A stretch of 18,929 nt of DNA from CAKSNH01 sp964422725 (lineage in GTDB: Bacteria; Bacillota; Clostridia; UBA1381). The stretch lies in assembly GCA_964422725.1 (NCBI GenBank), contig CAYRCC010000041.1, positions 1-18,929 on the forward strand, in the 5' to 3' direction. Position 1 is the stretch's first letter. Each line of letters begins with the position of its first letter. The position numbers and the translations under genes are program-made. The notes below the pieces were generated by a model that worked only from the letters and a program-made list of their open reading frames with translations, made no database searches and had not been told where the DNA came from. Positions 1 to 6,704 of this stretch are shown in pieces.

Positions 1-59
1 TTTTTGACGAAAACGACGATTGCCCAAAAACAGGAGAGCTTACAAAGAAAACGGCAAAA

Positions 60-93
60 ATCCCGTATCCGAAAGTTAAGGCGGATACGGGAT
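60..93 (-). terminator. Intrinsic terminator downstream of spoVT
   Basis: A perfect 12-bp inverted repeat (60-71 with 82-93, arm ATCCCGTATCCG) encloses a 10-base loop. Read on the minus strand, the stem is followed by TTTTT, so it ends minus-strand transcription. It lies about 150 bases past the spoVT stop. The T-run on the plus strand is displaced by several bases. Confidence 0.75.
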
Positions 94-243
94 TCGGCTG
101 TATTTTTCAGTCATTAAAATATATTGATTAAAGCTATTCTAAAGTGCCGTAAATCTTGCATAACCGTTTTTGGGCAGTGAGCAAAACAGGGTGGTTGGCA
201 GTAAACCGATAGTAATGGGTTTCGGACTGTTTTTACGGCATTA

Positions 244-780
244 TCAAATTTCCATATGCTTGCCGAGAAAGCCTGCCGCAGACTGCACCAACTTTCCCTC
301 AACCTCACCCATTTGTGCGTTGTCGGACGAGAAAATAATTACAGAACCGATAGTGTCGCCGTCCGATATGATAGGTGCGGCCGCACCGACGGCGTACCTG
401 TCCACACCTTCGGCAATATCCATTTTTTTGCTGCCGTCGGCTATAAACGTACTCTTTTCGAGTAAAATGTTTTCCACGTCACTGCTCAGTCGTTTTTCCA
501 GCAGTTCTTTCTTTGCCGCACCGGCAACGGCGATAATCATATCGTGGTCGGTTATGCACGCGCCGTAGCCGCTGTTTTTTGCCAGCACTTCGGCGTATTT
601 TGAGGCAAAGTCGCCCAACTCGCCGATCGGTGAATACTTTTTAAATATTACCTCGCCGTCTTTTTCTGTGTAGATTTCGAGGGGGTCGCCCTCTCTTATG
701 CGCATAGTGCGTCGGATTTCCTTAGGAATTACTACTCTCCCGAGGTCGTCTATTCGTCTTACAATTCCTGTTGCTTTCAT
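244..780 (-). CDS. spoVT: Stage V sporulation protein T (SpoVT)
   Basis: This 178-residue protein is the forespore transcription regulator SpoVT, a DNA-binding protein that tunes sigma-G-dependent genes in the developing spore. Residues about 1-50 form an AbrB-type swapped-hairpin domain, with the typical start MKATGIVRRIDDLGRVVIPK and the following EIRRTMRIREGDPLEI. Residues about 56-178 are the GAF-like sensor domain characteristic of SpoVT; plain AbrB lacks it. The length is that of the family. The ATG has a GGAGG site six bases upstream. It is a single gene with a terminator about 150 bases downstream and a non-coding stretch of about 300 bases upstream. In Bacillus the gene is sigma-G dependent, but no convincing sigma-G promoter could be picked out here. 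Confidence 0.96.
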   Translation of the reverse strand: MKATGIVRRIDDLGRVVIPKEIRRTMRIREGDPLEIYTEKDGEVIFKKYSPIGELGDFASKYAEVLAKNSGYGACITDHDMIIAVAGAAKKELLEKRLSSDVENILLEKSTFIADGSKKMDIAEGVDRYAVGAAAPIISDGDTIGSVIIFSSDNAQMGEVEGKLVQSAAGFLGKHMEI

Positions 781-984
781 ATAAAACCTCCGTTTTTTTG
801 ATAATTGTTAATTTATGATTGCTTTGTTTTTTTCAAGCCAAGCTATGATAATATTATTTGTCAATTAAAGAATTTTATGCAAAATAATTTGTTGTTAAAG
901 ACGAAATACGGCATACACAAATCAACACCTGGTTTATTCCGACAACATAATTGGAAGTTCGGCGTACAGCGTGTGTCTTTTAGA

Positions 985-1035
985 CAGAGCCTTAAATCGC
1001 CGTTCACAGACGGCAAAATATCCTCAAAAGACATT
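985..1035 (+). repeat. Dispersed palindromic element, copy D
   Basis: The motif CAGAGCCTTAAATCG is shared with the copy at 14497-14510. It runs into an imperfect 8-bp stem (997-1004 with 1009-1016) around a CACA loop, then AAAA and an A/T-rich tail. The stem has one mismatch and one G-T pair. A terminator hairpin follows 24 bases later, the same order as in other copies. Confidence 0.65.
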
Positions 1036-1040
1036 AAAAA

Positions 1041-1068
1041 AGGCTGTCGGCAAAACTGCCGACAACCT
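1041..1068 (-). terminator. lepB terminator, GCTGTCGGCA family hairpin
   Basis: The 12-bp stem AGGCTGTCGGCA/TGCCGACAACCT around a 4-base loop contains one G-T pair. On the minus strand it is followed by TTTTTT, 18 bases past the lepB stop, so it is a good intrinsic terminator for lepB. The same stem recurs at 14391 and 14698. Confidence 0.8.
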
Positions 1069-1085
1069 CGGTAACGCTGATATTC

Positions 1086-1895
1086 TCAATATAAACCGCC
1101 GAAACTGCTAAACGGCCAAATCCTAAACTGCGCCTTGCCCATTATCGCCTCATACGGAATCTGTCCGACATCGGAATAACGGCTGTCTTTGCTGACAGAC
1201 CTGTTGTCACCGAGCACAAACACCATATTATCCTCGACTGTAAGCGGATACTCTATCGACGGGTCTGTAGCGCGGGTAACGCCGTTGTAATATTCTTCTT
1301 CCAATATTTTGCCGTCAACCAGCACATTGCCGTCGTCGTCAAAATCAACGGTCTGTCCCGGCAAAGCGATAACTCTCTTTACATAATAACGTTCCTTGTA
1401 ACGGTTCTTTAAGTCACTTGGCATATTAACCCGAAACGCAATTTTGTCTATCATATTCATTTCCTTGCCGGTAGTGCGCTCAATTGTTTCCATATATTCC
1501 ATTCTGTCCTTGTATGTAGAGTCCAGAATGATTATATCGCCGTTGTTCGGCTTGTAACCGAGCTTTGTTACTATCAGTTTGTCGTTATGCACCAATGTCG
1601 GGTTCATAGACGGACCGTCAACTCTTACCACGTCAAACACAAAGCCTTTTATCAAAAAAGTAACAGCCAATGCGATTGCGATGGTGTATATCCATTCCAC
1701 AATTTCTTTGCCGATATTATATTCTTTTTTGTTTTGCTTTTTTTTGTCATCGGTTGCTGCGGTGTCGGTGTCCGGTGAGGTGCTTTCAAAATCACCGTCG
1801 GCGGAAACTTTGTCTGTGCCGATACTTTCTTCCTGTGAGTCTGCCGGATTTGTGTTTTCGTCGCCGTGCATATCGTTTTCAAATTTCTCGTCCAT
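1086..1895 (-). CDS. lepB: Signal peptidase I
   Basis: This 269-residue type I signal peptidase cleaves signal peptides from exported preproteins on the outer face of the membrane. After an acidic, disordered N-terminal tail of about 50 residues comes a KKKQNKK stretch, one membrane anchor (about residues 64-88) and the catalytic domain. The nucleophile is Ser96 in DGPSMNPTL and the general base Lys173 in YYVKRVIALPGQ. The signature GDNRSVSKDSR lies at 239-249. Start: the ATG at 1895 has GGAGG eight bases upstream; an in-frame start 21 bases earlier would lie ahead of that site. The acidic tail is longer than in Bacillus SipS. It lies downstream of rplS, the usual Firmicutes order, but has its own promoter in the 146-base gap. 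Confidence 0.96.
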   Translation of the reverse strand: MDEKFENDMHGDENTNPADSQEESIGTDKVSADGDFESTSPDTDTAATDDKKKQNKKEYNIGKEIVEWIYTIAIALAVTFLIKGFVFDVVRVDGPSMNPTLVHNDKLIVTKLGYKPNNGDIIILDSTYKDRMEYMETIERTTGKEMNMIDKIAFRVNMPSDLKNRYKERYYVKRVIALPGQTVDFDDDGNVLVDGKILEEEYYNGVTRATDPSIEYPLTVEDNMVFVLGDNRSVSKDSRYSDVGQIPYEAIMGKAQFRIWPFSSFGGLY

Positions 1896-1925
1896 AAAAC
1901 ATACCTCCAATAACAATTATTTAAT

Positions 1926-1956
1926 AAAGTGTACAAACTCAAAATGAGTCTGCGCC
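1926..1956 (-). repeat. 5' UTR hairpin of lepB, GACAAAC-family relative
   Basis: On the minus strand CAGACTCA/TGAGTTTG can form a short stem (two arms of eight, one G-U pair) at the predicted 5' end of the lepB mRNA. The sequence resembles the neighbouring rplS terminator at 1996-2025, as if one were a degenerate duplicate of the other. Confidence 0.45.
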
Positions 1957-1959
1957 TAT

Positions 1960-1988
1960 ATTATACTACTTCCGATAAAAAAGTGCAA
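1960..1988 (-). promoter_or_regulatory. Sigma-A promoter for lepB
   Basis: TTGCAC (-35, 1988-1983), a 17-base spacer and TATAAT (-10, 1965-1960) on the minus strand place a start near 1953, about 58 bases ahead of the lepB ATG. It shows that lepB can be transcribed independently of rplS. Confidence 0.75.
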
Positions 1989-1995
1989 TAACAAA

Positions 1996-2025
1996 GTAGA
2001 CAAACCCAAAAATGAGTTTGTCTAC
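1996..2025 (-). terminator. rplS terminator, GACAAAC-family hairpin
   Basis: A perfect 10-bp stem GTAGACAAAC/GTTTGTCTAC with a 10-base loop starts 17 bases past the rplS stop and is followed by TTTG on the minus strand. A close relative with an 11-bp stem lies at 12574-12603. Confidence 0.7.
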
Positions 2026-2041
2026 AATTTGATTGCCGCAA

Positions 2042-2392
2042 TCAGATTCTTTCTTTAACCTTAGCCGCTTTACCGACTCTGTCACGCAGATAGAACAATC
2101 TTGCACGTCTTACCTTACCTTTTCTTGAAACTTCGATTTTTTCAATGTTAGGCGAATTAACAGGCCATGTCTTTTCAACACCTACATTGTAAGAGATACG
2201 TCTTACGGTAAATGTTTCGGCAATACCGCCGCCCTGTTTCTTGATAATCGTACCCTCAAACATTTGAGTTCTTACACGGTTACCTTCTTTAACCTTCACG
2301 TAAACCTTTACGTTGTTGCCGACTACAAGCTCAGGAAGGTCTGTTCTGATTTGGTCTTTTGTCAAAGCGTTAATGATTTCTTGTTTGTTCAT
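2042..2392 (-). CDS. rplS: 50S ribosomal protein L19
   Basis: This is ribosomal protein L19 (116 residues from the chosen start), a component of the large subunit at the interface with the small subunit. The family blocks are clear: DLPELVVGNNVKVYVKVKEG near the N-terminus, MFEGTIIKKQGGGIAETFTVRR in the middle, and the basic end with RRARLFYLRDRVGKAAKVKE. Length is normal. Two ATG codons lie in tandem; AGGAGG is five bases before the first (2395) and eight before the second (2392), so the second is preferred, with a difference of one residue. It has its own sigma-A promoter and a short structured leader, and is followed by a terminator and then lepB. Confidence 0.97.
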   Translation of the reverse strand: MNKQEIINALTKDQIRTDLPELVVGNNVKVYVKVKEGNRVRTQMFEGTIIKKQGGGIAETFTVRRISYNVGVEKTWPVNSPNIEKIEVSRKGKVRRARLFYLRDRVGKAAKVKERI

Positions 2393-2416
2393 CATTAAGC
2401 CCTCCTCTCATAATTT

Positions 2417-2451
2417 GAACGTTCGTGCCGACCTATAGCAGAGGACCGTTC
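2417..2451 (-). promoter_or_regulatory. Candidate L19 leader in the rplS 5' UTR
   Basis: The leader of about 65 bases between the rplS promoter and start contains GAACG (2451-2447) paired with CGTTC (2421-2417), enclosing CCTCTGCTATAGG, which can pair CCT with AGG. L19 autoregulatory leaders are known before rplS in Firmicutes (Rfam L19 leader). The match to that family is inferred from position and compact structure, not from an alignment. Confidence 0.4.
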
Positions 2452-2466
2452 TTTTTCAACTATAAA

Positions 2467-2495
2467 ATAATACCACAAGTGAAGATAAATTGCAA
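2467..2495 (-). promoter_or_regulatory. Sigma-A promoter for rplS
   Basis: TTGCAA (2495-2490), 17-base spacer and TATTAT (2472-2467) on the minus strand put the start near 2460, about 65 bases before the rplS start codon. Confidence 0.75.
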
Positions 2496-2547
2496 GCATA
2501 TTTTCAAAAAAATTTTAATTTGTTCCGCAAACTTTTCCGCGCTTTGT

Positions 2548-3093
2548 TCAATATCGTTTTTTAACCCCTGTTTTTTCGATTAACTTTGCAAGTATATAAA
2601 CAATTGCGGCATTTATCGGAAATGTGACCGCGTTTTTCACCGCACTCGCCCCAAGCATAAGATACATAGCCTTTTTGTAAAGCAGTGCACTCCAGAAAGT
2701 ATTCAGCCCCACATTCAGAAAAACGGAAATAATGAGCTGTGATATCGCTATACACAAAATTGTTTGCTTAAACGGACGTTTGTAGAGAAACAGTCCGTAC
2801 ACAAATCCGGTAAGTGCGTAAGTTACGGCATATCCCGGAAAATACGCACCGCCCGACGGCGCAATTATGTATCCCACGACATCGCCGAGTATTCCCACAA
2901 GCATTGCCGGAGTGGGACCGAGGATAATTCCGGCGGCGGCTGTCGAAATAAACGTAAAAGAAATTCGGCTTGTCTGCGTGATGTAAATTTTGAAATAGCC
3001 GAGCACCACATACAGTCCGACCAAAATTCCGCAAAGCACCAATCCGCGCACAGACGCCAGATTTTTCGATGAACGCTTTATATTCTCAAGCAC
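2548..3093 (-). CDS. folT: Folate-specific ECF transporter S component (FolT)
   Basis: This 181-residue hydrophobic protein is the substrate-binding S component for folate uptake by an energy-coupling-factor transporter. It would dock onto a shared EcfA/A'/T module encoded elsewhere. About five to six membrane segments are visible. Family features include an N-terminal soluble helix, ISFTFISTAAAGIILGPTPAMLVG, a DVVGY turn and PSGGAYFPGYAVTYALTGFVYG. The tetrahydrofolate riboswitch upstream fixes the likely substrate. Start: GTG at 3093, eight bases after AAAGGAGGTG. Upstream ATG codons at 3132 and 3114 lie before or within that site and are less likely. Assignment to folate rests on family likeness plus the riboswitch. 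Confidence 0.9.
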   Translation of the reverse strand: MLENIKRSSKNLASVRGLVLCGILVGLYVVLGYFKIYITQTSRISFTFISTAAAGIILGPTPAMLVGILGDVVGYIIAPSGGAYFPGYAVTYALTGFVYGLFLYKRPFKQTILCIAISQLIISVFLNVGLNTFWSALLYKKAMYLMLGASAVKNAVTFPINAAIVYILAKLIEKTGVKKRY

Positions 3094-3101
3094 CAAAAAA
3101 A

Positions 3102-3158
3102 CACCTCCTTTCATGTCCGGCAACCCACACATAAAAAGAGGTGATTAAACTTCCTCCC
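3102..3158 (-). promoter_or_regulatory. Anti-SD/anti-anti-SD expression platform of folT
   Basis: On the minus strand the SD AAAGGAGGTG (3111-3102) can pair with CACCTCTTTT (3143-3134) over ten base pairs, with one G-U. The same CACCTC can instead pair with GGGAGG (3158-3153), just downstream of the riboswitch. These alternative helices would let the aptamer govern access to the ribosome binding site. This is read from complementarity only; no energies were computed. Confidence 0.5.
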
Positions 3159-3182
3159 GTTCACTGAAAAAGCGAACCGTTT

Positions 3183-3288
3183 AAACAGCGGGATGCGACA
3201 AATGCACCGCAAGCCGCAAAGCTTTTCGTCCGAACGACAACTCCCCGTTCATTCGGCACTTTGACGCGCACTTATCTACTCTGAAACA
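3183..3288 (-). promoter_or_regulatory. Tetrahydrofolate (THF) riboswitch
   Basis: Read on the minus strand, the leader of folT follows the conserved core of the folT-type THF riboswitch in order: AGAGTAGAT, GCGCGTCAAAGTG, GGGGAGTTGTCG, GGACGAAAAGC, GCGG, GCGGTGCAT and GCATCCCGCTG. Short CAG (3284-3282) and CTG (3187-3185) arms close the outer stem. Known members bind THF and repress folate transport and biosynthesis genes in Clostridia. The downstream folT gene agrees. Confidence 0.9.
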
Positions 3289-3410
3289 TTTTTATACATT
3301 TATTATAATCCCGCCGCCGCTCTATTGCAATATGCTAAATCTATAAAATTTTAATATTTATTCTGACGATAATGGTAATTATATATAACGGCGAGCTGCA
3401 AAGGTGCTTT

Positions 3411-3490
3411 TTGAGCGGTGTCGCCGTCCGAGGCAGCGAAATCCTGTCAAAAAAATTAAACAAAATTAATAAGTCCGCACTTAGAGGGGA
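3411..3490 (+). repeat. Dispersed palindromic element, copy B (degenerate)
   Basis: TCGCCGTC/GGCAGCGA (3421-3428 with 3432-3439) form seven of eight pairs around a 3-base loop. They are followed by AAATCCTGTCAAAAAAATTAA and then AATTAATAAGTCCGCACTTAGAGG. This tail aligns with the tails of copies A and E (CTCTTCAAAAATTTTAAG, then ACTAATAAGTCTACACT). It lies in the gap between folT and uppP. Confidence 0.7.
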
Positions 3491-3656
3491 ATAACCTTAC
3501 ATACCGAAAGAGCCGGCGGGCGGTCTGTTATCCGAAAGACACTGTTTGATACATTGCGGATTTATCCGCGGTTTTGCGATAAATTATAAAAATATTTTGC
3601 GAAAGGGTTTTTTTTATCGCGAAAATATTGTATAATTGCAGTATATATTAATTTGC
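3491..3656 (+). promoter_or_regulatory. uppP promoter region with palindromes
   Basis: A TATAAT -10 box lies at 3631-3636, about 33 bases before the start codon; its -35 is not well matched. GCGATAAA (3576-3583) and TTTATCGC (3613-3620) form an inverted repeat whose right arm overlaps the expected -35 region. GCGGATTTATCCGC at 3556-3569 is a further hairpin. An operator is possible; no regulator is identified. Confidence 0.4.
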
Positions 3657-3669
3657 GGAGGTAATGGTT

Positions 3670-4494
3670 TTGACGGTTTTTGAATTTTTGAAAGTGTTAA
3701 TATTGGGAGTTGTTGAGGGAATAACGGAGTGGCTGCCGATAAGCTCTACGGGACATATGATTTTGGTGAACGAATTTATCAAAAATACAGGCACGTTTAC
3801 GTCGAGCGACCTGTTTATCTATGTTATTCAGCTCGGCGCGATACTTGCGGTTGTGACACTGTATTTTCATAAGCTTAACCCGTTTGCGCCGTCTAAAACG
3901 GCAAAAGAGAAAGAGCGTACGTGGCAGATGTGGTTTAAGGTTATAGCGGCGTGTGTGCCGGCGGCGGTGATAGGGCTTTTGCTTGACGATTATATGGAGC
4001 ATTTTGAATGTTGGGAAGTTGTTTCGGCAATGCTTATAGTGTACGGAATAGGGTTTATAATTGCGGAGAATATGAAAAAGAATATCCGTGTAAACTCTAT
4101 GGACGAAATGACGTATAAAACCGCATTTATAATAGGTTTGTTTCAGGTGCTTTCCATCGTTCCGGGTACGTCGCGTTCCGGCGCGACAATCCTCGGCGCA
4201 ACGTTAATCGGCTGTTCGCGTACGATAGCGTCGGAATTTTCATTTTTCCTCGCGATACCCGTAATGTTCGGGGTGAGCGTGCTGAAAATCGCGAAAAACG
4301 GACTGGCTATGACCGGCGGCGAGCTTGCACAGCTGCTGTGCGGTATGGTTATTGCGTATGTTGTGTCGCTTGCCGCAATTAAATTTTTGATGAAGTATAT
4401 CCAAAAACACGATTTTAAGGCGTTCGGCTATTACAGAATCATTCTGGGAATAGCGGTAATCGCGTATTTCTTGGTAAGCGGCGGCGCGGTATAA
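3670..4494 (+). CDS. uppP: Undecaprenyl-diphosphate phosphatase (UppP/BacA)
   Basis: This integral membrane phosphatase (274 residues) converts undecaprenyl diphosphate to the monophosphate. It thereby recycles the lipid carrier for peptidoglycan and other wall polymers, and confers bacitracin tolerance when abundant. The N-terminal active-site motif EGITEWLPISSTGH is at residues 16-29. The second motif PGTSRSGAT begins near residue 165. Seven to eight hydrophobic segments cover the protein and the length is usual. Start choice: GGAGG (3657-3661) lies only two bases before ATG 3664 but eight before TTG 3670. The TTG also gives the standard family N-terminus, so 3670 is preferred; the alternative adds two residues. 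A GNAT gene follows after 89 bases without a clear terminator. Confidence 0.95.
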   Translation: MTVFEFLKVLILGVVEGITEWLPISSTGHMILVNEFIKNTGTFTSSDLFIYVIQLGAILAVVTLYFHKLNPFAPSKTAKEKERTWQMWFKVIAACVPAAVIGLLLDDYMEHFECWEVVSAMLIVYGIGFIIAENMKKNIRVNSMDEMTYKTAFIIGLFQVLSIVPGTSRSGATILGATLIGCSRTIASEFSFFLAIPVMFGVSVLKIAKNGLAMTGGELAQLLCGMVIAYVVSLAAIKFLMKYIQKHDFKAFGYYRIILGIAVIAYFLVSGGAV

Positions 4495-4583
4495 CAAAAG
4501 AGTTTTATACTGCGGACAAAATTTTAAGTAAAACAGATAAGTGTGCGGTCTGATTAAATTATTTGCATTATAAGGAGATAAAA

Positions 4584-5156
4584 GTGGATAACATATATTT
4601 GAGAAAAGCTAAAATATCAGAGTTGCCTGTGATATACAAGCATTATAAAGAGGATTTTCCGAAAGCCGAGAGAAAACCGTTTGCTATGATTCTTAAAAGC
4701 GCGGCAAGCGGAAAATGCGATATACTCGTTCTTTGTGACGGTAAACGGCGTGTTGCATACACAGCCGTTCTGACCGACAGCAGATATAATACGGTGCTTA
4801 TGGATTATCTCGCTGTGTTTGCACAGGAGCGTTCGCACGGATACGGCAGTAAAATTATACAGTGTCTGAAGGAGGTTTACGCCGATAAGGCAGGGATTAT
4901 TATAGAAATCGAGGAGCTTGGCAAGGCTGACAGCGATAAGGAAAATTTGCTGCGTGAACGCCGAAAGGAGTTTTACCTGAGAAACGGCTTTTGTATGCAG
5001 CCGGTAAAGCTCAGCTTTTTCGGAGTGGATATGCATATGCTGTACCTTGAAATCAAATCTGCTCCCGACGATTTTGTAAAAACGGCATATGATATGTACA
5101 ACCGCAGTTTGGGCGAAAAACTTACAAAAAATGAGATATCGCTTAAATATATTTGA
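4584..5156 (+). CDS. GNAT-family N-acetyltransferase
   Basis: This protein of about 190 residues carries the GNAT acetyl-CoA-binding fold: strand MDYLAVF followed by motif A, RSHGYGSKII (RxxGxG pyrophosphate loop) and an amphipathic helix. Next come the strand GIIIEIE and a late segment RRKEFYLRNGF, typical of GNAT motif B. The acceptor is unknown. Its C-terminal 30 residues lie beyond the usual fold. Start: GTG 4584, six bases after AAGGAG; a TTG at 4563 precedes that site and is unlikely. Similar GNATs are common as single genes in clostridial genomes. Position after uppP suggests co-transcription but not a shared function. Confidence 0.8.
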   Translation: MDNIYLRKAKISELPVIYKHYKEDFPKAERKPFAMILKSAASGKCDILVLCDGKRRVAYTAVLTDSRYNTVLMDYLAVFAQERSHGYGSKIIQCLKEVYADKAGIIIEIEELGKADSDKENLLRERRKEFYLRNGFCMQPVKLSFFGVDMHMLYLEIKSAPDDFVKTAYDMYNRSLGEKLTKNEISLKYI

Positions 5157-5250
5157 TTACAGGTTAATATTATAATTAATTCATATAAAATGTTGAGGTA
5201 TTGAAAGGATAAATATGTTCATTTTTTTCGGAAAATGATGTTGTATTTAC

Positions 5251-5279
5251 TTGAAAAAAGGCGAAAATTATGGTATAAA
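5251..5279 (+). promoter_or_regulatory. Sigma-A promoter for prs
   Basis: TTGAAA (5251-5256), 17-base spacer and TATAAA (5274-5279) lie about 50 bases before the prs ATG. Confidence 0.75.
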
Positions 5280-5329
5280 TTTATATGAGAGTATTTTAGT
5301 TTGAAAAAACAAACCGGAGGAGAAAAGAG

Positions 5330-6445
5330 ATGAACGATTCTACACCAATTTATGGAAAATTAAGTATAATAAGTATGAGGGGCTGTGAGGAAATCACCGC
5401 AAAAATCGACAGCTACCTCAGACAGTTTCGTCAGTATGAGAACGACGAAACGTATCTTATCAAGATGAAATGCCCGAGATTCGGTACGGGTGAGGGAAAA
5501 TGCGTTATCAACGAGAGCGTGAGAGGACACGACGTTTATATTATCTGCGATATGTTCAATCACGGAGTCACCTACAAAATGTACGGTCACGAAACGCATA
5601 TGAGTCCTGATGACCATTTCCAGGATTTGAAGAGAATTATTGCGGCTATGGGCGGTAAAGCAAGACGAATTACCGTTGTTATGCCGATGCTTTACGAGGG
5701 ACGTCAGCACAGACGTTCAAGCCGTGAATCGCTTGACTGCGCAATTGCACTTCAGGAGCTTGTCAATATGGGAGTGTCCAGTATTATCACATTTGATGCG
5801 CACGACCCGAGAATACAAAATGCTGTGCCGCTGAGCGGATTTGACGATGTTCAGCCGACATATCAGATGATTAAAGCTTTGGTGCGTGCTGTGCCGGACA
5901 TTTCGTTTGACAAGGACAAAACAATAGTTATATCGCCGGACGAGGGCGGTATGTCAAGATGTATGTACTATTCGTCGGTGCTGCAGCTTGACCTTGGTAT
6001 GTTCTACAAGCGCAGAAATTACGCTGTTATAGTGGACGGCAAAAACCCGATTGTTGCACACGAGTACCTCGGTCGTGACGTTGCCGGAAAGGACGTAATT
6101 ATAGTTGATGATATGATTTCAAGCGGCGAGTCTGTGATTGATGTGGCGGCAAATCTAAAAAAGCAGGGCGCAAAGAGAATTTTTGTGTTTACGTCATTCG
6201 GTCTGTTTTGCGCCGGACTCGATATATTCGATAAAGCCTATGAGGACGGCAAAATCGACAAAATATTTACGACAAATCTTGTATACCGTGACCCGGGACT
6301 TGCCGAGCGCGAATGGTATTGCGAGGTTGATATGTCAAAGTATATTTCACTGCTTATCGACACGCTCAATCACGATGAAACAATCAGCGGTTTGCTGAAT
6401 CCTGTTACGAAGATTAAAAATCTTGTCGAGTCGCATAACAAATAA
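5330..6445 (+). CDS. prs: Ribose-phosphate diphosphokinase (PRPP synthetase), divergent type
   Basis: Ribose-phosphate diphosphokinase makes PRPP from ribose 5-phosphate and ATP for nucleotide, histidine and NAD synthesis. The protein (371 residues) keeps the two-domain phosphoribosyltransferase plan: RGHDVYIICD (65-74), MPMLYEGRQHRRSSRES (the flexible-loop counterpart), FDAHDP (155-160, for the DLHA region), SPDEGGMSR (202-210) and the PRPP loop VDDMISSGES (259-268). It is about 50 residues longer than classical Prs. Several motifs are altered: SSGES replaces the usual T-rich PRPP-loop end, and FDAHDPRIQN replaces the DLHAxQIQG block. It therefore belongs to the divergent long branch seen in Clostridia. 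The ATG follows GGAGG by eight to nine bases. It is a single gene with its own promoter. A second, classical prs elsewhere would raise the question of specialisation. Confidence 0.88.
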   Translation: MNDSTPIYGKLSIISMRGCEEITAKIDSYLRQFRQYENDETYLIKMKCPRFGTGEGKCVINESVRGHDVYIICDMFNHGVTYKMYGHETHMSPDDHFQDLKRIIAAMGGKARRITVVMPMLYEGRQHRRSSRESLDCAIALQELVNMGVSSIITFDAHDPRIQNAVPLSGFDDVQPTYQMIKALVRAVPDISFDKDKTIVISPDEGGMSRCMYYSSVLQLDLGMFYKRRNYAVIVDGKNPIVAHEYLGRDVAGKDVIIVDDMISSGESVIDVAANLKKQGAKRIFVFTSFGLFCAGLDIFDKAYEDGKIDKIFTTNLVYRDPGLAEREWYCEVDMSKYISLLIDTLNHDETISGLLNPVTKIKNLVESHNK

Positions 6446-6460
6446 TAAAGCCTTGTACTG

Positions 6461-6484
6461 CGGCTTACCGTGCGGTGTAAGCCG
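6461..6484 (+). repeat. Hairpin after prs
   Basis: CGGCTTAC (6461-6468) and GTAAGCCG (6477-6484) form an 8-bp stem 15 bases past the prs stop, but no T-run follows. It may stabilise the 3' end rather than terminate. Confidence 0.4.
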
Positions 6485-6511
6485 AAAATTGAATGTTTAC
6501 AGAATATATCA

Positions 6512-6563
6512 AACAGACACCGATGCGGTTTTGTACACTGTGTCGGTGTCTGTTTGCACTTTT
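6512..6563 (+). terminator. Candidate terminator after prs
   Basis: A perfect 12-bp stem, AACAGACACCGA (6512-6523) with TCGGTGTCTGTT (6543-6554), has a 19-base loop. TGCACTTTTT follows. The loop is long and the T-run is offset by four bases, so efficiency is uncertain. Confidence 0.55.
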
Positions 6564-6637
6564 TGGAAATTTCCGCAAATACAGTGTTTGTGATTTGGCA
6601 ATTGTGCTGAAATTTATTTTGAATTTTTCAAAAGTCA

Positions 6638-6666
6638 TTGTATATTTTGGTTTTATGTGGTACAAT
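6638..6666 (+). promoter_or_regulatory. Sigma-A promoter for the HPt/HD-GYP pair
   Basis: TTGTAT (6638-6643), 17-base spacer and TACAAT (6661-6666) lie about 40 bases upstream of the HPt start. Confidence 0.65.
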
Positions 6667-6704
6667 GTAAACAGTTGGTTTGAAAATGTATTGTGGAAAG
6701 GGTT

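Larger units (their letters stand above)
781..1085. other. Intergenic stretch between lepB and spoVT
   Basis: The 305 bases between these two minus-strand genes hold no credible coding sequence. Near lepB (about 985-1068) are a copy of the dispersed palindromic element and the lepB terminator. The remainder (781-980) is A/T-rich and should contain the spoVT promoter. A GCATA followed by an AATAATA-like box near 855-885 is a weak sigma-G-type candidate only. Confidence 0.6.

Noticed and set aside
3..131. Open frame at the left edge (reads FDENDDCPKTGELTKK..., stop at 129-131)
   Set aside because: It runs through a strong terminator stem at 60-93, has no start in view and no recognisable domain. 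It could be the tail of a gene from outside the window but cannot be supported.
5215..5238. Seven-codon ORF (ATG TTC ATT...) upstream of the prs promoter
   Set aside because: It has a GAAAGGA site, but it lies before the prs promoter, so it is not part of that leader, and it is too short to support.
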